Shown here piece after piece: positions 1 through 7,640 of a DNA stretch of 64,000 bases. The stretch's first letter is position 1. Every line of letters begins with the position of its first letter. This DNA is from CAYJLF01 sp964371055. Its GTDB lineage: Bacteria; Eisenbacteria; RBG-16-71-46; CAIMUX01. The stretch is taken from contig CAYJLF010000004.1 in assembly GCA_964371055.1 (NCBI GenBank), positions 1 through 64,000 of the forward strand, written 5' to 3'. Under the pieces are notes generated by a model. That model had not been told where the DNA came from. It ran no database searches and saw nothing but the letters and a program-made list of their open reading frames with translations. Made by a program: the position numbers and the translations under genes.

Positions 1-99
1 AGCATGATCGGAAGGTTCCGGCTGAGCGCGGAAGAGCGGCCGCGAGCCGGGCGGGTCCACGCCGGCCCGTTCGACGGGAGGTTGCGTCGGGCCGCCTAA
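1..99 (+). CDS. Possible 3' end of an upstream gene (partial)
   Basis: Frame 1 is open from the first base to a TAA at 97-99 and encodes about 32 residues rich in Arg, Ala and Gly. It could be the C-terminal tail of a gene that begins before the window. No motif is visible. In DNA this GC-rich, a frame of 32 codons can stay open by chance, so this is only a possibility. Confidence 0.25.
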   Translation, partial: SMIGRFRLSAEERPRAGRVHAGPFDGRLRRAA

Positions 100-185
100 C
101 AGCACCCTGCTGGGCACAAAGGACGCTCTGGAGCCGCTCCCGCGCCGGGATCGCACCGACACCGGGGTGCACGAGGGGTTCCATG

Positions 186-227
186 GGATCGGGGCGCTCC
201 ACCCCCCCCGGGGGGGCGTCCCGATCC
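186..227 (+). repeat. GC-rich inverted repeat in the argF leader
   Basis: The left arm starts GGATCGGGGCGC and the right arm ends GCGTCCCGATCC. They pair except for one mismatch and a four-base bulge, and the tip is a C8/G7 run. The stem would be about 18 bp and very stable. No T-run follows it on the plus strand, so it does not look like a classic terminator. It lies upstream of the candidate argF promoter. Confidence 0.5.
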
Positions 228-277
228 GTTTTCGGGCGGGCGGGATCCCCTTCCGCCGCGTTCCCCGAGGTCCTGGG

Positions 278-306
278 TTGCCGGGAGGTCCGCGGTGGTT
301 CATATT
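278..306 (+). promoter_or_regulatory. Candidate sigma-70 promoter for argF
   Basis: TTGCCG (278-283), a 17-base spacer and CATATT (301-306) match the -35/-10 layout. CATATT lies in one of the few AT-rich spots of the leader, and the argF start is about 75 bases downstream. The match is by eye only. Confidence 0.35.
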
Positions 307-382
307 CCTCCTCGAGAACGCCGGGGCTTTCTGGACAACCCGGCGGATCGGCAGGGATGGGGATCGGAGGAGGACGTCGGGG

Positions 383-1312
383 ATGACGGGGACGACGCGC
401 GATTTCATCAGTCTGGCCGACTACACGCACGATGAGCTGCAGGCGATGCTGAAGCTGGCGGAGCGACTGAAGAAGGCGTGGCGGCACGGGGAGCCCGAGA
501 TGCGCCTGGGTGGGAAGGTGCTGGGGTGCATCTTCCACAAACCGAGCCTGCGCACGCGGCTCTCGTTCGAGGTGGCGATGCGCCAGCTCGGCGGGAGTTC
601 GCTCTACATCACCGACGCCGAGATCGGCTTCGGCAAGCGCGAGTCGGTCTACGATATCGGTCAGGTGACGAGCCGCTTCCTCGACGGGATCATGATCCGT
701 ACCTTCGACCAGGACCGCGTGGTCGAACTGGCCGAGGCGGCGCCCTCGCCGGTCATCAACGGACTGACCGACCTCGAGCACCCCTGTCAGGTCTTCAGCG
801 ACCTCTTGACGATCCGCGAGAAGGGAATCCCACTCGATGGGATCAAGGTGACCTACCTCGGAGACGGCAATAACCTGGTCCACTCCTGGCTGACTGCGGC
901 GATGGCCTTCGGGTTCGATTTCACCTTCGGCGGACCTGAGGGATACGATCCGCGCCCCGAGTTCGTCGCGCGCGCCCGGGAGCGGGCGAAGGGGGAGATC
1001 GTCATCGAACGGGACCCGGTCGAGGCCGTCCGCGGGGCGACCGTGATCTATACTGATACCTGGACGAGCATGGGGCAGGAGGCGGAGGCGGAGAAGCGGG
1101 CGCGCGTCTTCCCACCTTTCCAGGTCAACGACGAACTCCTGCGCCACGCCGATCCGAAGGCGATCGTGATGCACTGCCTGCCGGCCCACCGGGGGCAGGA
1201 GATCGTCGACGAGGTGATGGATGGTCCGCGGTCGGTCGTCTTCGACCAGGCGGAGAACCGGCTGCACGGGCAGAAGGCGATTCTGGTGCGCTGTCTCAGC
1301 GGCGCCCTCTGA
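383..1312 (+). CDS. argF: Ornithine carbamoyltransferase
   Basis: This 309-residue cytoplasmic enzyme transfers the carbamoyl group of carbamoyl phosphate to ornithine, giving citrulline in arginine synthesis. The phosphate-binding loop reads KPSLRTR, where many OTCases have STRTR. HPCQ, the SMG ornithine loop and the C-terminal HCLPAHRG motif are all present, and the length is normal for the family. The ATG at 383 was chosen over in-frame upstream starts because GGAGGAGGA ends eight bases before it and family similarity begins there. No other arginine gene is in view. The SLRTR variant also occurs in acetyl- and succinyl-ornithine transcarbamylases, so a relaxed or altered substrate cannot be excluded, though HCLPAHRG and SMG favour ordinary OTCase. 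Confidence 0.93.
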   Translation: MTGTTRDFISLADYTHDELQAMLKLAERLKKAWRHGEPEMRLGGKVLGCIFHKPSLRTRLSFEVAMRQLGGSSLYITDAEIGFGKRESVYDIGQVTSRFLDGIMIRTFDQDRVVELAEAAPSPVINGLTDLEHPCQVFSDLLTIREKGIPLDGIKVTYLGDGNNLVHSWLTAAMAFGFDFTFGGPEGYDPRPEFVARARERAKGEIVIERDPVEAVRGATVIYTDTWTSMGQEAEAEKRARVFPPFQVNDELLRHADPKAIVMHCLPAHRGQEIVDEVMDGPRSVVFDQAENRLHGQKAILVRCLSGAL

Positions 1313-1319
1313 TCCCTTC

Positions 1320-2789
1320 ATGATGTCGGCGCGGCGGCGGTGCACCGGCCGGCCCCTGAAAACGGGGTGGGGTACGCGCATCGCTGCCGCGCTCGCTTTC
1401 TCCTTCGTCGTGACGGCGATGCTCGTGGGCCCCGCGGGGTGCGCCCGCATCGAAGCGCCCCGCGGTGGGCCGGAGGATCGCGAGCCCCCGCGCATCGTCG
1501 ACTGCTGGCCCGACTCGGGCGCCGTGGGGGTCCCTCTCAGCGATAGCCTGGCTTTTGTCTTCAGCGAGCCGGTCGACCGTCGCTCGATCGAGGATGCCTT
1601 CTTCCTCACTCCGCCGGTGGAGTACCGCGAGCGACGCTGGGACGGCCAGACCTGGATTCTGCGCCTGCGTGAACCGCTCCGTACGGAGCAGACCTACGCG
1701 CTGCTCCTCGGGGTCAAGGCACGGGATCGTCACCAGGTTCCGCTCACCGTCCCCTGGAGCGCCGCCTTCAGCACGGGGGAGAGCCTCGATACCGGTCGGC
1801 TCGAGGGGCGCGTGATCGGTCAGCGGTATCCCGGCAAATCGGCGTTCGTCTATGCCTGGCCCTGGGAGGCGGCTCCGCCGGACACGAGCGTGGAGGGCTT
1901 TGCGCGCGATCCTCTGCGTCTGGGGCAAGCCGACGCGCAGGGGGCGTTCGCGCTCGCCTACCTGCCGCGCGGGCGTCCGCTCCGGATCTGCGCGCACTAC
2001 GATCCGAACGGCGACCGCAGCTTCGACCCGGGACGCGATCGGTGGTCGTGCCTGGAAGACGCCGTGGTGCTGGCCGACACGGGGGCGGCGCCGGCCGGCC
2101 TGGAGCTCTTCTTCGCCGATGCGGACGAGCCCGGTCGGATCGGCGGTGGGATTGTCGACTCGGCCTGCATCGCTTCGTCGGCCCGCGGAGATCTGGCGCG
2201 CGTGCGGGCGGCGCGCGATTCGCTCCGCCTCTGGCTGGCGGGAGTGGACGTCGAGGCCGACGATGACCCGGTCGAAGCGGGGAGGCTCGACACGCTCGAG
2301 CAGGTTCGCCCGGCCCCGCTTCCCCGTTTGCTCACGGCGGACGATTCGGTGCGGGTGGGGAGCGCGCTGCTCCGTTTCGATGAGCTCTTCGCGGCCGCCG
2401 CGGCGGAGAGCGCCTTCTGCGCTCAACCGCTGATCGCGCAGTTGACCGCCGGCGATACGGCGGTGGTGCGCGAAGCGACGGGGGAGAGCTTCCAGTGGAC
2501 CGACGTCCCCCCCGCGCTCTATCGCCTGCGGGGCTTCCGGGATCTGAACGGAAACCGTGTGCCCGACGAGGATGAACCGCAGGCGGCCTATCCGTACGCG
2601 CTGGAGGTTCGACCACTGCGCGAACTGAAAGACCTGAAGCTGGTCCTGGCCATGCGGGCCGCGGGCGGGGCAGGAGGCGCTGAGGGAGACGCCGAGGGAG
2701 ACGGTGAAGGAGACGCCGAGGGAGGCGTCGAAGGTGCGGATGAGGGAGACCGGGAAGGAGTCGGGGACGATGACGACGGGCCGCGTTGA
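1320..2789 (+). CDS. Ig-like (Big_5/SbsA-type) lipoprotein with acidic repeat tail
   Basis: This is a predicted lipoprotein of about 489 residues. A basic N-terminus and hydrophobic stretch lead to the lipobox VGPAGC near residue 40. An Ig-like domain of the SbsA/Big_5 type follows (PPRIVDCWPDSGAVGVPLSD, then a FSEPVD segment). The middle resembles the prealbumin-like modules often found after this domain, including the DPNGDRSFDPGRD loop. The last 35 residues are almost all Gly, Glu, Asp and Ala and are encoded by a 12 bp tandem repeat. The start is ATG 1320 or the adjacent ATG 1323. The gene follows argF by seven bases and overlaps the chosen dapF start by 20 bases. The function is unknown; it may be a surface or periplasmic structural lipoprotein. 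Confidence 0.75.
   Translation: MMSARRRCTGRPLKTGWGTRIAAALAFSFVVTAMLVGPAGCARIEAPRGGPEDREPPRIVDCWPDSGAVGVPLSDSLAFVFSEPVDRRSIEDAFFLTPPVEYRERRWDGQTWILRLREPLRTEQTYALLLGVKARDRHQVPLTVPWSAAFSTGESLDTGRLEGRVIGQRYPGKSAFVYAWPWEAAPPDTSVEGFARDPLRLGQADAQGAFALAYLPRGRPLRICAHYDPNGDRSFDPGRDRWSCLEDAVVLADTGAAPAGLELFFADADEPGRIGGGIVDSACIASSARGDLARVRAARDSLRLWLAGVDVEADDDPVEAGRLDTLEQVRPAPLPRLLTADDSVRVGSALLRFDELFAAAAAESAFCAQPLIAQLTAGDTAVVREATGESFQWTDVPPALYRLRGFRDLNGNRVPDEDEPQAAYPYALEVRPLRELKDLKLVLAMRAAGGAGGAEGDAEGDGEGDAEGGVEGADEGDREGVGDDDDGPR
2682..2765 (+). repeat. Seven-unit 12 bp tandem repeat
   Basis: Seven consecutive 12-base units fit the consensus GAGGGAGACGCC (2682, 2694, 2706, 2718, 2730, 2742, 2754), with drift in the later units. 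Each unit adds four residues of the E-G-D-A type to the lipoprotein tail. Most units contain a Shine-Dalgarno-like GGGAG or AGGAG core, and the last unit supplies the AAGGAG used by dapF. Confidence 0.85.
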
Positions 2790-3708
2790 GAATGTCCGCC
2801 CTCGTAGAGTCTCGGCGGGACGACGCCCGGTCGCTCCGCGTTCTCCTGCCACGCGCGTCGTGCCGTTCGTGAAGTGGGAGGGGGGCGGTAATGACTTCGT
2901 GCTCCTGGACCACCGGAGCCTGCCGTCCGCGGGAGGAGCTCCGCGCCTGAGCGCGGCCCGCATCCGGACCTGGCTCGACCGCCACCGAGGCGTGGGGGGT
3001 GACGGACTGCTCGTGATCGCGCGGACGGGACCGGGGAGGGCGGCCCGAGTCTCGTTCTGGAATCCCGACGGACGACGGGCGGCCTTCTGTGGCAACGGCG
3101 CGCGTTGTGTCGCCGCGTACCTCCTCGCCGGCGATCCTGCGACGGATGCCGCGACGTCGTTCCGCTTCGGACGGGTCCGGCTGCGCGCCGCGCGTTCCGC
3201 TCCTGGTCGCTACCGGGTGGAACTGCCGCCCCCCCGCCCTTTGTCGAGACCACGCGGCCGGCCGCCGCTCCGGGGCGCGGCCGCCGGAGTCTGGATCGAC
3301 ACGGGCGTGCCCCATTGGGTGGTTCCGGTTCGCGACCGGGCGGCTCTGGAGAGCCTCGATCTGGCCACCCTCGCTCCTCCGCTTCGAAGGTGGAGTCTCC
3401 TCGGACCCGGCGGCACGAATGTCGACTTTGCCGCCTGCTCGGGCAACGAGATCCGCCTGCGCACCTGGGAACGAGGGGTGGAAGGGGAGACCCTCGCCTG
3501 CGGGTCGGGCCTGGCGGCAGTGGGAGTCTGGGCGGTCGAGAGCGGTCGCGCCCGTTATCCGGTGCGGTTGCGATCGCGGGCGGGGGACCGCTTCCGTCTC
3601 GAGCGTGATGCGTCGGGGCGTCTCTGGTTGGAAGGTCCCGCGCACCCAGTCTTCGAGGGGCGGATTACGATCGGACGACCGCTCGCGCCTGGGCGCGGTC
3701 TGCGGTAG
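2770..3708 (+). CDS. dapF: Diaminopimelate epimerase
   Basis: The enzyme interconverts LL- and meso-diaminopimelate, the last step before lysine and the source of meso-DAP for peptidoglycan. Both catalytic cysteines are visible, in GNGARC and LACGSG, and the N-terminal signature GGGNDFVLLD is present. ATG 2770 has AAGGAG nine bases upstream and gives 312 residues with about 30 extra N-terminal residues. The GTG at 2860 would match the usual family start better but has no ribosome-binding site. The gene overlaps the preceding lipoprotein gene and is followed closely by dapA and dapB, so translational coupling is likely. Confidence 0.92.
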   Translation: MTTGRVENVRPRRVSAGRRPVAPRSPATRVVPFVKWEGGGNDFVLLDHRSLPSAGGAPRLSAARIRTWLDRHRGVGGDGLLVIARTGPGRAARVSFWNPDGRRAAFCGNGARCVAAYLLAGDPATDAATSFRFGRVRLRAARSAPGRYRVELPPPRPLSRPRGRPPLRGAAAGVWIDTGVPHWVVPVRDRAALESLDLATLAPPLRRWSLLGPGGTNVDFAACSGNEIRLRTWERGVEGETLACGSGLAAVGVWAVESGRARYPVRLRSRAGDRFRLERDASGRLWLEGPAHPVFEGRITIGRPLAPGRGLR

Positions 3709-3749
3709 AGTGCGCGCGCGGCGTCGATCGGGACGCCGGGGAGGAGCCG

Positions 3750-4640
3750 ATGTTCGAAGGACTCACCGTTGCGATGGTCACGCCGTTCCGCGACGGGCGG
3801 ATCGACGGCGAGGCGGTCGACCGCCTGGTGGAACACCTGATCGCGGGAGGGGTCGACGGCATCGTGCCGGCCGGTTCGACCGGTGAGAGCCCGGTGTTGT
3901 CGCCCGACGAGCGACGCGAGCTCTTCGCGCGGGTGGTCGCGCGGGTGAACGGGCGCGCCTTCGTCCTGGCCGGAGTCGGGACGAACAGCACCGAGAGAAC
4001 GCTCGTGCAGGCGCGCCTGGCTCGAGAGACGGGCGCCGATGGCTTGCTCGTCGTGACGCCTTACTACAACAAGCCGACGCAGGCCGGTCTGGAGGCGCAC
4101 TTTCGACGCGTGGCCACCGAGGGGGGGCTGCCGGTCTGCCTCTACAACGTTCCGGGGCGCACCGGCGTCAACCTCCTGCCGGATACTGTGCGGCGGCTGG
4201 CGGAGCATCCCGGCGTGGTGGCGGTGAAAGAGGCCTCGGGATCGCTCGATCAGGTCAGCGAGATCTGCCGGGACGTGCCGATCACGCTCCTCTCCGGCGA
4301 CGACTCGCTCACTTTGCCGATGCTCGCGGTCGGGGCGAAGGGCGTGATCAGCGTCGTCGGCAACCTGACCCCTGGGCCGCTGCAGCAGATGCTCCGGGCC
4401 TTCGCCGCCGCGGAGGTCGAAGAGGCACGCCGGCTCCACCGCGCGCTTTTCCCGCTGGCGCGCGTGCTCTTCATCGAAAGCAATCCGGGACCGATCAAGC
4501 ACGCCCTCGCGCGCGTGGGCTTGATCGGCGGAGAGCTGCGCCTGCCGCTCGTGCCGGTCTCTGCCGCCTCGGCCGCGCGGATCGACGCGGTGGTCGACGC
4601 GTTGCCGGCCGCGTGGCTGCCGGCCGGGTCACGGCCGTGA
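3750..4640 (+). CDS. dapA: 4-hydroxy-tetrahydrodipicolinate synthase
   Basis: This aldolase condenses pyruvate with aspartate semialdehyde in the first committed step of the lysine/DAP pathway. Its 296 residues fit the family. The Schiff-base lysine is K160 in AVKEASGS, the tyrosine pair Y105/Y106 lies in VTPYYNKP, and YNVPGRT is intact. The usual TTGES loop reads STGES, a conservative change of the first Thr. GGGGAGGAG precedes the ATG. The gene lies 41 bases after dapF and overlaps dapB by four bases. Confidence 0.95.
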   Translation: MFEGLTVAMVTPFRDGRIDGEAVDRLVEHLIAGGVDGIVPAGSTGESPVLSPDERRELFARVVARVNGRAFVLAGVGTNSTERTLVQARLARETGADGLLVVTPYYNKPTQAGLEAHFRRVATEGGLPVCLYNVPGRTGVNLLPDTVRRLAEHPGVVAVKEASGSLDQVSEICRDVPITLLSGDDSLTLPMLAVGAKGVISVVGNLTPGPLQQMLRAFAAAEVEEARRLHRALFPLARVLFIESNPGPIKHALARVGLIGGELRLPLVPVSAASAARIDAVVDALPAAWLPAGSRP

Positions 4641-5446
4641 GCTCTCGATCGCCGGGGCAACCGTTGCGCGTCGCGGTCGTCGGGGCGGCCGGTCGGATGG
4701 GAACGCTCCTCGTGCGCGCGATCGAGGCGGCGCCCGACCTCGTGCTGGCGGCGCGGATCGACGTGCGGGGCGGGACCGAGGCCGGGATCGCGCCCGGCTT
4801 CACGCCGGGCCCCTTCGCGTTCGCCGGCGGAGCGATCGACCTCGCGGTCGAGTTCACCCGCGGCGATGCGCCGGCCCGGATCGGACCGGAAATCGAGAAG
4901 CTCGGCTGTGCCTGGCTGAGTGGCACGACGGCACTGACCGATGCGTCCCGGGCCGCCCTCGAGTCGGCGGCGCGAACGGTCCCGGTCCTCTGGTCGCCAA
5001 ACATGAGCCTGGGTGTGGCGGTCCTGAGTCGACTGGTCGAGGAGGCCGCGCGACTCCTCCCCGCGGAGTGGGAGTTGGAGATTGTGGAGACTCACCACGC
5101 CGCCAAGCTCGACGCGCCGAGCGGGACGGCGCTCGCGCTCTCGGAGAGCTGGACGAAGCGCCGGGGCGGAACGGTGGTGCACGGGAGGAGCGGGTTCCCC
5201 GGTCCGCGGCCGCCGGGAGAGGTCGGGATCCATGCCGTCCGGCTGCCGGCCGGAATCGGCGAACATCGGCTCTGCCTGGGCGCCCAGGCGGAAACCCTGG
5301 AGCTGAACCACCGGGCGATCGATCGAGGGGTCTTCGTTGGGGGGGCGCTGACCGCCCTGCGTTGGCTGGCGGAAAAGCCGGCGGGTCTCTACGCGATGCG
5401 GGACTGGGTCACCGATCGGCTCGGCTCTGACGGCGCGGGAAGCTGA
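4637..5446 (+). CDS. dapB: 4-hydroxy-tetrahydrodipicolinate reductase
   Basis: This enzyme reduces the DapA product with NAD(P)H. The Rossmann motif GAAGRMG lies near the N-terminus. The catalytic region ETHHAAKLDAPSGTALAL is complete, and GIGEHRL precedes the C-terminal ALRWL segment. The start chosen is GTG 4637, whose GTGA overlaps the dapA stop and gives 269 residues, a normal length. The GTG at 4613 would add eight residues inside dapA. Together with asd at 8961, this supplies four steps of the DAP pathway; the acyl-transfer or aminotransferase branch (dapD/E or dapL) is not in the window. Confidence 0.94.
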   Translation: MSSRSPGQPLRVAVVGAAGRMGTLLVRAIEAAPDLVLAARIDVRGGTEAGIAPGFTPGPFAFAGGAIDLAVEFTRGDAPARIGPEIEKLGCAWLSGTTALTDASRAALESAARTVPVLWSPNMSLGVAVLSRLVEEAARLLPAEWELEIVETHHAAKLDAPSGTALALSESWTKRRGGTVVHGRSGFPGPRPPGEVGIHAVRLPAGIGEHRLCLGAQAETLELNHRAIDRGVFVGGALTALRWLAEKPAGLYAMRDWVTDRLGSDGAGS

Positions 5447-5465
5447 GGTGGGGAGAGAAAACGAC

Positions 5466-5490
5466 CGGCGCCCCGAGCCGCGAGGCGCCG
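5466..5490 (-). terminator. Rho-independent terminator between dapB and rpsT
   Basis: CGGCGCC (5466-5472) and GGCGCCG (5484-5490) form a perfect 7 bp stem with an 11-base loop. Read on the minus strand, the stem is followed within a few bases by TTTTCTCT, so it best serves as the rpsT terminator. It may also stop dapB transcription coming the other way. Confidence 0.65.
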
Positions 5491-5491
5491 A

Positions 5492-5519
5492 TCATCCTTG
5501 AACGCGGTCATCCTTGAAC
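5492..5519. repeat. Short direct repeat downstream of rpsT
   Basis: TCATCCTTGAAC occurs at 5492-5503 and again at 5508-5519, a 16-base period. It lies in the convergent gap between dapB and rpsT. No function is evident. Confidence 0.6.
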
Positions 5520-5547
5520 CACGATGCGAACGAGGCGGGAGAAGCGA

Positions 5548-5805
5548 TCAGGCCGAGGCGCGGTTGACGGCCTTGGCGAGCCGCGACTTCATCCGGTCGA
5601 CCTTCTTGTGGTGAAGCACTCCCTTGCGCGAGGCGTTGTCGAGGACCGAATGAGTCTGACGCAGCTCGGTGGCCGCCGTCTCCTCGCCCAGGGCGTTCCG
5701 CAGCTTCTTCACCGCGCCGCGCACCTGCGACTTCACCGCGCGGTTACGGTTCTTGTCGCGCTCGTTCGTCCGCATCCGCTTCTTCGCGGAAGCATGCTGG
5801 GGCAT
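5548..5805 (-). CDS. rpsT: 30S ribosomal protein S20
   Basis: This small, basic 85-residue protein has the S20 layout: ASAKKRMRTNERDKNRNR at the N-terminus, which binds 16S rRNA, and a helical C-terminus with the HKKVDRMKSRLAKAVN segment. AGAGGAGAG stands ahead of its ATG on the minus strand. It is monocistronic, convergent with dapB and divergent from lnt. Its leader carries an imperfect tandem repeat (5818-5853), of interest because S20 represses its own translation in enterobacteria. Confidence 0.95.
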   Translation of the reverse strand: MPQHASAKKRMRTNERDKNRNRAVKSQVRGAVKKLRNALGEETAATELRQTHSVLDNASRKGVLHHKKVDRMKSRLAKAVNRASA

Positions 5806-5817
5806 CGATCACTCTCC

Positions 5818-5853
5818 TCTGCCTTGGTTAGAACTTCTGCCTTGATAAGAACG
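5818..5853. repeat. Imperfect tandem repeat in the rpsT leader
   Basis: Two adjacent 18-base units, TCTGCCTTGGTTAGAACT and TCTGCCTTGATAAGAACG (plus-strand reading), are identical at 15 positions. They lie 13-48 bases upstream of the rpsT start, so on the minus strand they would be in the mRNA leader or overlap the promoter. Confidence 0.75.
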
Positions 5854-5987
5854 GACTGCCTGTTTGGACCTGGCGTCCGGCTTGAACCGGACTGGATCGC
5901 TTGCGGCACTGCCTCTGCCGTTTTGCCGCGCCGCACGCCGGCCGCCCGCGGGGAGCGGCCGAGCCGACCCCGTTGGGAGGACGCAAA

Positions 5988-7640
5988 GTGGCACTGAACT
6001 TACCATCGCCCGGGCAGAGCCGTCAAGGGGTGCCGCGCGGCTGGCGGTGGGGGGCGGCGGTGGCGGCCGGGCTCTTCCAGGCGGCCGCCTTCCCGCCGCT
6101 GGGGGCCGCCCCGCTCGCGTGGGTGGCGCTTCTGCCGTTGATCTACGCCTGCAATGCCCCGCCGGCGCCCGGCGAGGTCCCCTCCACCCTCCGCCAGCGA
6201 TTCCTGCTGGGGCTGACGGCGCAGGGGGTCTTCTTCTTCGCCCTCCTCCATTGGATCCTCTTCCTGCCGAACGATGAGGTGACGATTCCGGGACTCATGG
6301 TGCCGGCTCTGCTCTTCCTGTCGGGCTACCTGGCGCTCTTCTTCGGCCTGGCGTGTGCCCTCCCCGCCGTCCTGGAACGCAGGGCAGGGGTGCCGGCGGC
6401 GGTCAGCTTCCCGATCCTCTGGACTCTGGCCGACGCGCTGCGGTCGTCCGGAACGCTCGCCTTCCCCTGGGGATCGCTCGGCTACGCGCTGGCCGGACAG
6501 CCGGCCGCGATCCAGCTCGTCGCATGGACCGGTTTCTGGGGACTGACCCTGCAGATCGCCTCCGTCAACGCGTTCCTCTATGCGGCGGTCCGCGCGTGGG
6601 AGTCGGGAAGCCGCTCCGCGGCGGCCCGTCGCTTCGCCGGAGCCGCCTTGACGCTCGGGATCCCCGTGGCCATCGGCGCGAGCCTGCTCACCGGCGCGAC
6701 GGAGACGATGGACGGAGCGCATCGCTTTGCGCTCGTGCAGGCCAACACCCCCCGGGAGGTCAAGTGGAAGGAAGGATACGAGGGGATCGTGATCGGGGAT
6801 CTCCTCGCGCGCACGCGGGAGGCCGCGCGACATGAGCCCGACCTGGTCGTCTGGCCGGAGACGGCGGCGCCCGTTCTGATCCTTTGGCGGCCCGAGCTGG
6901 CCGACAGCGTCAGCCGGACGGTTCGCGAGCTCGGTCATTGGGTGCTGGTCGGAACGCTCGACGCCCGGATCCTGCCGGACCGCTCGGTGGAGAGCTACAA
7001 CGCGGCGATCCTCTACGATCCACGCGGGATCCCGGTGCAGCGGTACTACAAAGTGCGCCTCGTCCCTTTCAGCGAGCGGATGCCGTTCACCCGCCGCCTG
7101 CCGTGGCTCAATGCGCTCAACTTCGGCCAGTCGGACTTTTCGCCCGGGCGGGAGCCGAACCTCTTCGAGGCGGGCGGAACGCGGTTCTCGGTCCTGATCT
7201 GCTTCGAGTCGATCTTCCCGGAACTGGCGCGGCGGTGGGTGGCCGGCGGATCGCGATACCTGGTCAACATCACGAACGACTTCTGGTTCGGACGGAGCGC
7301 CGGACCGGTGCAGCACGCCGACATGGCGATTCTGCGCGCGGTCGAGAACCGCACGCCGTTGGTGCGCTGCGCCAACAGCGGGATCAGCTTCGTCGTCGAT
7401 CCGTGGGGGCGGGTCTCCCATCGCACCGGGCTCTTCGTCGAGGCTCTGCCGGTGGTGGAGGTCGGCCCCGGGCGCGGGGGGACGTTCTACACCCGATACG
7501 GGGACTGGCTGCTCTGGGTGCTCCTCGCCTCGGCCCTGCTCATGTTTGTGACCGCAGCGCGCACGATAAGATTGCCCTTCGTCGGTCGCCGGCATCACAA
7601 TCGCCGTCGCGGGCCGTCCGCCGGAGGGGAGGAGACGTGA
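5988..7640 (+). CDS. lnt: Apolipoprotein N-acyltransferase
   Basis: This inner-membrane enzyme adds the third acyl chain to the N-terminal Cys of lipoproteins, the last maturation step before Lol sorting. The protein has 550 residues. An N-terminal half of hydrophobic segments is followed by a periplasmic nitrilase-like domain and a C-terminal membrane helix. The predicted triad is E291 (VWPETAAP), K355 (YYKVRLVPFSERMPF) and C405 (LICFESIFPEL), and NITNDFWFG follows. The start is GTG 5988 with GGGAGG seven bases upstream. An in-frame start at 5901 lacks a ribosome-binding site and would add a non-hydrophobic extension. The stop overlaps the next gene by GTGA. The window also encodes several lipoproteins and the Lol exporter that act on its products. 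Confidence 0.93.
   Translation: MALNLPSPGQSRQGVPRGWRWGAAVAAGLFQAAAFPPLGAAPLAWVALLPLIYACNAPPAPGEVPSTLRQRFLLGLTAQGVFFFALLHWILFLPNDEVTIPGLMVPALLFLSGYLALFFGLACALPAVLERRAGVPAAVSFPILWTLADALRSSGTLAFPWGSLGYALAGQPAAIQLVAWTGFWGLTLQIASVNAFLYAAVRAWESGSRSAAARRFAGAALTLGIPVAIGASLLTGATETMDGAHRFALVQANTPREVKWKEGYEGIVIGDLLARTREAARHEPDLVVWPETAAPVLILWRPELADSVSRTVRELGHWVLVGTLDARILPDRSVESYNAAILYDPRGIPVQRYYKVRLVPFSERMPFTRRLPWLNALNFGQSDFSPGREPNLFEAGGTRFSVLICFESIFPELARRWVAGGSRYLVNITNDFWFGRSAGPVQHADMAILRAVENRTPLVRCANSGISFVVDPWGRVSHRTGLFVEALPVVEVGPGRGGTFYTRYGDWLLWVLLASALLMFVTAARTIRLPFVGRRHHNRRRGPSAGGEET

Larger units (their letters stand above)
100..382 (+). other. Leader/intergenic region upstream of argF
   Basis: I see no convincing gene in this stretch. 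It holds a strong imperfect inverted repeat at 186-227, a candidate sigma-70 promoter at 278-306 and the argF ribosome-binding site GGAGGAGGA at 366-374. A reading frame upstream of and continuous with argF (from 167) is open here, but its Gly/Arg/Pro-rich translation has no resemblance to an ornithine carbamoyltransferase N-terminus. Confidence 0.5.

Noticed and set aside
167..382. In-frame N-terminal extension of argF
   Set aside because: The extension has no family similarity and crosses the hairpin and candidate promoter. ATG 383 has a strong ribosome-binding site.
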